Of a stretch of 64,000 nucleotides of DNA, positions 61,801 to 64,000 are shown in pieces. Both the position numbers and the translations under genes were made by a program. Positions within the stretch are counted from its first letter, which is position 1. Each line of letters starts with the position of its first letter. This stretch comes from Rhyacophila brunnea (taxonomy: Eukaryota > Arthropoda > Insecta > Trichoptera > Rhyacophilidae): assembly GCA_022495005.1 (NCBI GenBank), contig JAGYXB010000698.1, positions 951,122 through 1,015,121 on the forward strand, written 5' to 3'. The notes under the pieces are model-generated. The model was not told the DNA's origin and did no database searches. It saw nothing but the letters and a program-made list of their open reading frames with translations.

Positions 61801-63157
61801 ATTTCTCATTGAATCTACGGATATTGGTACCACTGTTTTATGGGTGACTGGAAACTGAGAGACTGGGAGACTAGCATGCTGCATCTCTTCGGTTTCGGCC
61901 GTAGACGTTTTGAAACTGAGAGATTCCAGTCTTGCCGTCAACGAGCCGCCATTGAAATACATTAGCTAGATACTGGAGTTTCAGCCTTGTCTTTTTTGGG
62001 TATATACGTGAGCAGATGGCCTAATACTAATATAATTATATAAGTACATACTTTAGATTAACAAATGTTTCAACTTCATGAAAGTGAAATCTTTTTCAAT
62101 TTTCACATAAGTATGTAGTTAATATATTATTTCAAACTGATGACAGATATCTTATAATAATAATTATCTACCCATTTACCAACATGAGAAACTTCAAATC
62201 AAGATTGTATTACCAGGAATTACTAGAATATGGTGAATGTAATTATTGTCTTCAATATTATGTCTTTGAATTTTGATTGATCATTTGTGATTATTCCAGA
62301 AATCTCTATATATTGGCACTGTCAGTTCTGTGATAAAAATAGCCATAGCTAGATGCCACCGTTTTGATGCGAGAGCTAGTTGTCTCGGAGCCCAAGATCC
62401 ATTGTGTGGCTGGATTGAAAGAACCAAGAAATGCGAACAGGTAGCATTGAACGAGAGAGATCAATTCGAGCAGAATACTCCGGCTTGTCCAGACACTAAT
62501 ATACTATGTAAGTTGTTCAATTATCATGTTGATCTATACCAGTGGTTAGGAAAATGTCAATCGCAACGGTTTTCGTGGTTGATTGCGTATTCAACAGCCC
62601 GAATGTGTACTTGTTGCGACCCATTTTTTCTAGTAGGTAAAAATATCTAAGGTGTATTTAAATTATGTAAGTTTATTTAATGTTTTTTATTGAGCTTTGC
62701 TTTTATAAATCATGTATGTTTCATATCTAGTACTTTAATTATTTCTGCATTTTTAAAGATTAATAGTAAAATCCAGTTCCAATATTTTCTTAAATACTTG
62801 GATGACACATTATGAAAAGTTTGCCGATATTTGCGCTAGACCCAAATACAGACATTAGTTGAAAAACCACGTGTGAATTCGACCTAACCACTGAAAGTTG
62901 ACCATCTTACAATAGAGGCTAGGGAATTAAAGATTTCATTGGCTGGTTATGGGTTTGATATTATAATTGGAAATTATTAATTTAATAATTCGTTAATTTT
63001 GCAGTGGACGGCGGTTGGTCTGAATGGTCGGAGTGGTCTGATTGCAGTCAAGTTAATGGATCACACTTATATGATAATGATGGCCAAGATAGTTGTCGGT
63101 GTCAGTCAAGACAGTGTAACAAACCGGTACCGAGGAATGGTGGAAAGGGATGTCAAG
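28774..63157 (+). CDS. Sema5c: Class-5 semaphorin, ten coding exons, continues past the window
   Basis: Semaphorin-5 proteins are transmembrane guidance/adhesion molecules with Sema, PSI and multiple thrombospondin type-1 (TSP1) domains. About 578 residues are readable: signal peptide (about 1-23), Sema domain (about 45-475), PSI (about 476-527) and the first TSP1 (from about 530). Sema plus TSP1 is specific to class 5. Exons: 28774-28897, 40615-40708, 43683-43890, 48348-48499, 51316-51472, 52797-52996, 59257-59409, 60717-61002, 62300-62507 and 63005-63157. All have AG/GT borders and matching phases, and no frame break was seen. The family is usually near 1,100 residues, so about half the protein, with later TSP1 repeats, membrane helix and tail, lies to the right. 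A TTTGCAG acceptor at 28760 implies an upstream 5' UTR exon. The first intron is 11.7 kb and full of transposons. Confidence 0.9.
30006..30375. mobile_element. MITE with ACTGGACATGTCC inverted ends, 370 bp
   Basis: CAGTGGTTAACTTTC and AAAACTGGACATGTCC at the left are inverted at the right end (GGACATGTCCAGTTTT, then CCACTG). The left TIR has one indel. No clear target duplication. Non-coding, in Sema5c intron 1. Confidence 0.7.
30982..31195 (-). mobile_element. 214-bp MITE, second full copy
   Basis: Same length as 20776-20989 but in reverse orientation, with CAGTGTTGCCA ends and AAAATTATAGT internal repeats. Flanks GCGTGGGT and GCTTGGGT match at 7 of 8 bases. Confidence 0.9.
31205..32240. 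other. No gene recognised (Sema5c intron 1)
   Basis: AT-rich intron sequence. A short piece near 31540 resembles the TIR of the element at 30006-30375. Nothing else can be supported. Confidence 0.4.
32246..32873. mobile_element. hAT-type element, CAGTGACGTCCC ends
   Basis: CAGTGACGTCCC at the left and GGGACGTCACT at the right are inverted. It sits within poly-C runs that obscure the target duplication. The interior includes a G15 run near 32630. Same family as 33602-34126. A 32960-33040 tract just downstream carries the CGAGATT/CCCGAAAT words of the 40817-41410 element. Confidence 0.7.
33140..33362. mobile_element. hAT-type MITE, 223 bp, perfect 8-bp duplication
   Basis: Ends CAGGGCTCGAAATG and CATTTCGAGCGCTG. 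Flanked by GGTCTTTC at 33132-33139 and 33363-33370. Same family as 24438-24667. Confidence 0.9.
33602..34126. mobile_element. hAT-type element, 525 bp, perfect 8-bp duplication
   Basis: Ends CAATGACGTCCC and GGGACGTCACTG. Flanked by TGGAAGTT at 33594-33601 and 34127-34134. No transposase is readable. Confidence 0.9.
34135..34890. other. No gene recognised (Sema5c intron 1)
   Basis: Contains a CTTCTTCTTCTTCTT run at about 34290, possibly the inverted (GAA)n tail of a vanished LINE. Nothing else is seen. Confidence 0.4.
34892..36065 (-). mobile_element. Helitron-like element with tandem array (left copy)
   Basis: Read on the minus strand, the 3' terminus has the perfect palindrome GAGCCAGCTGGCTC, then AGCTAG, then T. 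That is a Helitron-type hairpin plus CTAG end, and GG(C/G)TCAGCTAG is shared with the Helitron ending at 25021. The terminal 161 bp (34892-35052) are inverted at 46893-47065. The array 35060-36060 follows immediately. The 5' end (TC) could not be placed. Confidence 0.65.
35060..36060 (+). repeat. Tandem array, 8 units of about 135 bp
   Basis: CCAGCAGTGGA recurs at about 35088, 35225, 35359, 35501, 35634, 35743, 35882 and 36016, with spacings of 109-142 bp. Two unit types alternate: one with CGGAACCCTTCATCC and GATCCTAGTTGATGATG, one with GGGAGGCCTTTATCC and GGTTCAGGTCGATG. The order is A-B-A-B-B-A-B-B'. Open reading through the array is a by-product of the repeat. Confidence 0.9.
36079..36745. 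repeat. Direct duplication (about 90-130 bp) split by a MITE
   Basis: ACCTTTTAAATATTTTTGGG and the following text to ACAGCC(A/G)TA occur at 36079-36180 and again at 36645-36745. The CAGTGTTGCCA MITE (36217-36640) lies between the two copies. Confidence 0.75.
36217..36640. mobile_element. MITE with CAGTGTTGCCA ends, 424 bp
   Basis: Perfect ends CAGTGTTGCCA and TGGCAACACTG. The interior has repeated ATCTACTGA(A/T)ATTT words, unlike the ACTATAATTTT words of the 214-bp copies. A related subfamily. Confidence 0.8.
36764..38537. mobile_element. TA-flanked transposon with long TIRs, containing a LINE
   Basis: TCTGTACCTCAGAGGCAGAC at 36764 is inverted at the right end (38537), and the match runs on for more than 30 bp. 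TA flanks both ends. Sub-terminal GGATTTGCATCCTTCTGCC words repeat inside. A minus-strand LINE fills 37150-38385. Confidence 0.75.
37150..38385 (-). mobile_element. RTE-like LINE 3' part, degenerate
   Basis: Minus-strand readings contain DYEKAFDSIKKNSILDALR and GIPGRYINIFNNIYS (RT), then SHLRFAD (the palm motif YADD-type is decayed), VGLKINVSENKVM, and finally a GRPRGRWIDEM and WNQLGD end. Several stops and frame changes. The 3' tail reads CATCCAGCAGTGAATAGATT, then a GATGATGATGAT run. That tail matches the satellite unit at 35060-36060 and 45300-46330. Confidence 0.8.
38540..40610. other. No gene recognised (Sema5c intron 1)
   Basis: AT-rich intron DNA. No transposon termini or coding similarity that I can support. 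Confidence 0.4.
40615..40708 (+). CDS. Sema5c: Sema5c exon 2 (Sema domain start)
   Basis: Encodes ELKNDIEEF through LFDTEGKYVFVGA, the first beta-propeller strand region typical of semaphorins. The acceptor is TTTTCAG and the donor GTATGC. Confidence 0.9.
40817..41410. mobile_element. hAT-type MITE, 594 bp, perfect 8-bp duplication
   Basis: TIR TAGAGTTGGGT at the left and ACCCAACTCTA at the right, flanked by GCCACACC at 40809-40816 and 41411-41418. Sub-terminal arms are rich in CTCGAGA and TCCCGAAAT and are mutually inverted. The TAGAGTTGGG end is a standard hAT form. Confidence 0.95.
41734..42830. mobile_element. CAGTGTTG MITE copy split by a hAT element
   Basis: Starts CAGTGTTGACAACCGTACTA with ACTATAATTTT repeats. 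Similar repeats resume at about 42750-42815 after the 41984-42593 insertion. The right TIR is not recognisable. Confidence 0.7.
41984..42593. mobile_element. hAT-type element, 610 bp, perfect 8-bp duplication
   Basis: Ends CAGTGGCGCACCCA and TGGGTGCGCCACTG, flanked by CACTGTGA at 41976-41983 and 42594-42601. G-rich and C-rich subterminal runs. It contains the repeat shared with 1195-1300. Nested in a 214-bp-family MITE. Confidence 0.95.
43113..43300 (+). mobile_element. 214-bp-family MITE, 5' part
   Basis: AGTGCTGCCAACCGTACTAT followed by ACTATAATTTT repeats and a GAATTCGCGAAAAATGT block as in 20776-20989. The right end is lost. Confidence 0.75.
43683..43890 (+). CDS. Sema5c: Sema5c exon 3 (Sema domain)
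   Basis: Encodes DNIYRLSSDKL, CHNYVKIL and LFVCGTYAFSPICSWR, the hallmark CxN(Y/F)+xx and CGTxAFxPxC blocks of the Sema domain. Confidence 0.95.
43895..45250. other. No gene recognised (Sema5c intron 3)
   Basis: AT-rich. No element ends identified. Confidence 0.4.
45255..47065 (+). mobile_element. Helitron-like element with tandem array (right copy)
   Basis: The 3' end at 47065 has GAGCCAGCTGGCTC, then AGCTAG and T, identical to the left copy but in the opposite orientation. 46893-47065 aligns with 34892-35052 reversed, apart from a short indel. Between array and terminus, 46340-46890 has no counterpart in the left copy, so one copy carries an insertion or the other a deletion. The 5' end is unplaced. 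Confidence 0.65.
45300..46335 (-). repeat. Tandem array, about 9 units, inverted relative to 35060-36060
   Basis: CCACTGCTGGAT or close variants occur at about 45327, 45468, 45539, 45650, 45783, 45890, 46022, 46160 and 46291. The 45468-45539 unit is shortened. Units carry the same GAAGGCCTCCCTAGCCTGAT and ATCATCATC segments as the left array. Confidence 0.9.
47070..48340. other. No gene recognised (Sema5c intron 3)
   Basis: AT-rich. No supportable feature. Confidence 0.4.
48348..48499 (+). CDS. Sema5c: Sema5c exon 4 (Sema domain)
   Basis: Encodes KCPVNPKANIT, then GEYYVGTATDFSESDFGIHR, matching the semaphorin (L/Y)Y(V/S)GT..DF block. A SINE begins 30 bp downstream of the donor. Confidence 0.95.
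48530..48760 (+). repeat. tRNA-derived SINE, full copy with 13-bp duplication
   Basis: The tRNA-like head carries the B box GGTTCGAATCC. Body blocks CTGACATCCATTTT, CTCTGGAG and GGGATCAGACAGGATC follow, then an A10 tail. Flanked by ATACTTGATGTAC at 48517-48529 and 48760-48772. It starts 30 bp after the exon 4 splice donor. Confidence 0.9.
48903..48948 (+). mobile_element. 214-bp-family MITE, 3' end only
   Basis: TTTTGTACTATAAATACTC, then AGATGGCAACACTG, matching the right terminus of 20776-20989. Confidence 0.65.
49489..51242. mobile_element. TA-flanked pogo-like element containing a LINE
   Basis: TIR TCGATTGCCTAATCTGCAAA (left) is inverted at 51213-51242 with about four mismatches over 28 bp. 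TA lies at both edges. The TIR style (CTAATCCGC) resembles pogo/Tigger ends and the element at 52102. The interior is mostly the LINE at 49610-50985. Confidence 0.7.
49610..50985 (+). mobile_element. RTE-like LINE, 5'-truncated, RT palm present
   Basis: The RT reads CDNYRGITLFSVPGKILA, AGFLLGRACADQIH, CCFVDYEKAFDSPHHPSL, TTGVRQGCVLAPFLF and the catalytic LEYADDAIQFD, so the palm residues survive. Frame is lost near 50335 (stop within the SFKYLGVHIT region). A second open stretch (50346-50951) holds KTKCRLFDACILTVLLYGSE, RRRWTWLGHVLRMPEE and PGRPLNTIYK. Endonuclease is missing. Sister family to 55480-58757. Confidence 0.85.
51316..51472 (+). CDS. Sema5c: Sema5c exon 5 (Sema domain)
   Basis: Encodes FKTLEERPEYMRT, NEPQFVGSFEDDKFVYFVFRE and EYSSFGK. 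The (E/D)P.FV.S and VYFFFRE-type blocks are diagnostic. Confidence 0.95.
51480..52095. other. No gene recognised (Sema5c intron 5)
   Basis: AT-rich. No supportable feature. Confidence 0.4.
52102..52663 (-). mobile_element. pogo/Tigger element with transposase fragment
   Basis: TIRs CAGTACTCTCTCAGTAATCC (left) and GGATTACTGATGGTGTACTG (right) are flanked by TA. A minus-strand reading at about 52545-52310 gives VQVYNADETGLFWKL, PGRKVPKDRITI and GTHKLNLLVIGKARNPK, the first-acid DDE_1 region of Tigger/jerky-type transposases. It is cut at both sides, so non-autonomous. Confidence 0.85.
52797..52996 (+). CDS. Sema5c: Sema5c exon 6 (Sema domain)
   Basis: Encodes HSRIARICKNDMG, WSTFVKARLSCSV and the MQYIPETKVLYAAFTTS block. 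SR(I/V)ARVCKND.GG and TF.KARL.C are core Sema motifs. Confidence 0.95.
53000..54165. other. No gene recognised (Sema5c intron 6)
   Basis: Inverted TTTACACGTGCAT/TTTTACGTGTAAAC words near 53520 and 53868 hint at another TIR element. Open frames here lack any recognised domain. Confidence 0.4.
54174..54479. mobile_element. TA-flanked MITE, 306 bp
   Basis: CAGGCGGCCCTCGACTTTC (left) and GAAAGTCGAGGGCCCTCTG (right), with TA at each side. Subterminal GTACGA/TGTACG pairs. Mariner/pogo-type by TSD and TIR; no coding. Confidence 0.8.
54490..55145. other. No gene recognised (Sema5c intron 6)
   Basis: A SINE-like scrap (GACATTTGCTCAACATATTA) lies at about 54785-54830. Otherwise AT-rich with no feature. 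Confidence 0.4.
55148..55347 (+). pseudogene. PIF/Harbinger transposase N-terminal exon fragment
   Basis: LIGPKIERETLGFEKI, then after a one-base shift near 55200, HDRLAVSLRYLTTGDSF and SLQYLFLISKQAISTIIPEV, ending at a GTAATA donor. This is the conserved N-terminal helix-turn-helix region of HARBI1-like transposases. Its next block is the kind found at 18044 (FPDTHEE). A LINE begins just downstream. Confidence 0.75.
55480..58757 (+). mobile_element. RTE-like LINE, near full length, frameshifted
   Basis: The endonuclease (55681-57000 reading, starting near FYFGTYNIRTLNVPGK) includes CYAPTEAA, ILGDLNAKVGSD, NQIDHILV and SDHKFLV, so the catalytic N/E/D/H set looks present. RT continues in another frame from 56924: NNYRGITLLSVPGK, FVDYEKAFDSPHR and GVKQGCVLAPFLF. 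Another shift near 57830 precedes LEYADDAVVFD. More shifts occur at about 58140, 58335 and 58460. C-terminal RRFTWLGHVFRMP and RRRGRPSLTLQ blocks end at 58729, followed by a (GAA)n tail. 5' leader of about 200 bp. Inactive but recent-looking. Confidence 0.85.
58760..59255. other. No gene recognised (Sema5c intron 6)
   Basis: AT-rich. No feature seen. Confidence 0.4.
59257..59409 (+). CDS. Sema5c: Sema5c exon 7 (Sema domain)
   Basis: Encodes NSIAGSAICAFNISAINEAF, then the R.SCWE block and GCGSG. The SAIC.(F/Y) motif and cysteine pattern match semaphorins. Confidence 0.95.
59741..60395. repeat. Inverted-repeat-bounded block, 650 bp
   Basis: GGCGTTGGTCTACAATA at 59743 is inverted at 60378-60394. 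The interior starts with a TAGTGGTGCACAACCTATTT hAT-like end and includes the inverted AATAATCCAG repeat (60060-60150, with GGTTAGGTTAGG). No target duplication found. Confidence 0.6.
60717..61002 (+). CDS. Sema5c: Sema5c exon 8 (Sema domain end)
   Basis: Encodes PLHTAVLERYSQITVAPV and MHLLFVANDAGVIKKLSF, the last propeller blade. Confidence 0.95.
61459..62021. mobile_element. TIR-bounded element, 563 bp
   Basis: GCCATCTGCTCACG at 61461 is inverted at 62007-62020. The interior contains direct AAACTGAGAGA(C/T)T words. No transposase. Confidence 0.6.
62300..62507 (+). CDS. Sema5c: Sema5c exon 9 (PSI domain)
   Basis: Encodes SLYIGTVSSVIKI, then a Cys-rich PSI block: C-HRFDAR-ASCLGAQDPLCGW, with further Cys at KKC and PAC. 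Confidence 0.9.
62510..63000. other. No gene recognised (Sema5c intron 9)
   Basis: AT-rich intron. No feature seen. Confidence 0.4.
63005..63157 (+). CDS. Sema5c: Sema5c exon 10 (first TSP1 repeat)
   Basis: Encodes DGGWSEWSEWSDCS, then CRCQSRQCNKPVPRNGGKGC. The WSxWSxWSxC motif defines a thrombospondin type-1 repeat, which separates class 5 from other invertebrate semaphorins. Confidence 0.95.
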
Positions 63158-63329
63158 GTATTAAAACATTCACATACATAATGTACGATTTATATATTTA
63201 ATAATGTTAATACCCAGAAATGCTCAAGAAAAATCTTCTACGAAGGTGAATTCTATATAGGTGTACCTTATTTCCTCGATTATAAGACACACCATTATTT
63301 TTATAATATATCAATCTAATATATAAAAA

Positions 63330-64000
63330 TCAATGTTTGTTTCTTTGTTCGTATTTTATGCACTGCCATACCGTTCATCCGATTGTGATAAAATTTTGTC
63401 AACTTATTGCTTGCACTTGCGCGAAGGTTATAGGCATAGTAACTTACAGTAAGTAGGTCTTATATATAAAAATGCATGTCCGTCTGTCTGTCCCGTATGC
63501 GTTCCTATACCATTCATCCGATTGCGATGCAACTTTGGTGAGTTGTTGTGTGCACACCCGCGAAAGTTTCTGAATTAGAAAAACCGTCTTCTTCTTCTTC
63601 ATTATATCTTCTTTTATTCGTATGGTTCCTATACCATTCACCCGATTGTGATGAAACCTTCATCAGTTGTTGTGGCAACACCCGCGAAATGAATTTCTGA
63701 ATTAATATAACCATATTCTTCTTCTTCTTCTATTCTATCTTCTTCTATTCGTATGCGTTCCTATACCATTCATCCGATTGCAATGAAATTTTGATCAAGT
63801 GTTGTGCTCACGCCCGCAAAGGTTTCTGAATTGATACAACAATTTTCTTCTTCTTATTCTTCTATTCTATCTTCTTCTATTAGTATGCGTTCTTATACCA
63901 TTCATCTAATTGCGATTAAATTTTGACCAGTTGTTGTGCGCAAGCCCGCAAAGGTTTTTGAATTAGTACAATAATCTTTTTCTTCTTCTATTTGTATGCG
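63330..64000 (+). repeat. Minisatellite array, about 130-bp unit, at least 5 copies
   Basis: Each unit has CCTATACCATTCATCCGATT, a GTTGTG(T/C)GCACGCCCGCGAA block and a pyrimidine-rich TTCTTCTTCTTCT run. Units begin near 63366, 63504, 63626, 63757 and 63890 and continue off the right edge. It lies in the intron after Sema5c exon 10. Confidence 0.85.

Overview
This is insect-type nuclear DNA. It is AT-rich and intron-dense, full of decayed transposons, and shows frequent TAGGTACCTA-type runs. One intron holds a short (GGTTA)n tract matching the arthropod telomere unit. The mix of RTE-like LINEs, hAT, pogo, Harbinger and Helitron elements plus a tRNA-derived SINE fits an arthropod, possibly a hemipteran; the species cannot be fixed from the sequence.

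Layout. 1-2.2 kb: dispersed repeats, one carrying the first exon of a THAP-domain gene. 2.5-6.5 kb, minus strand: an intron-containing but frameshifted and stop-ridden copy of CTR9 (PAF1 complex TPR protein). 8.3-15 kb: LINE fragments and hAT MITEs. 17.6-19.8 kb, minus strand: a MADF-domain gene with a Harbinger transposase fragment on the opposite strand inside its second intron. 19.9-27.7 kb: a second THAP-exon repeat, MITEs, palindromes, a Helitron with both termini and a hAT transposase remnant.

28.8-63.2 kb, plus strand: the one clearly intact host gene, a class-5 semaphorin (Sema5c/SEMA5A/5B type). Ten coding exons are readable with matching splice phases: signal peptide, Sema domain, PSI domain and the start of the thrombospondin type-1 repeats. 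The gene runs off the right edge. Its introns hold nearly all the other features: hAT MITEs with 8-bp target duplications, a 214-bp MITE family with TIR CAGTGTTGCCA, a SINE with a 13-bp target duplication 30 bp from a splice donor, pogo-like elements, LINEs and Harbinger remnants.

Most notable structure. Two Helitron-like elements lie in opposite orientation (34.9-36.1 and 45.3-47.1 kb), flanking semaphorin exons 2 and 3. Each has a palindrome plus CTAG 3' end and a tandem array of about 135-bp units. The unit closely resembles the 3' tail of an RTE-like LINE present nearby at 37.15-38.4 kb.
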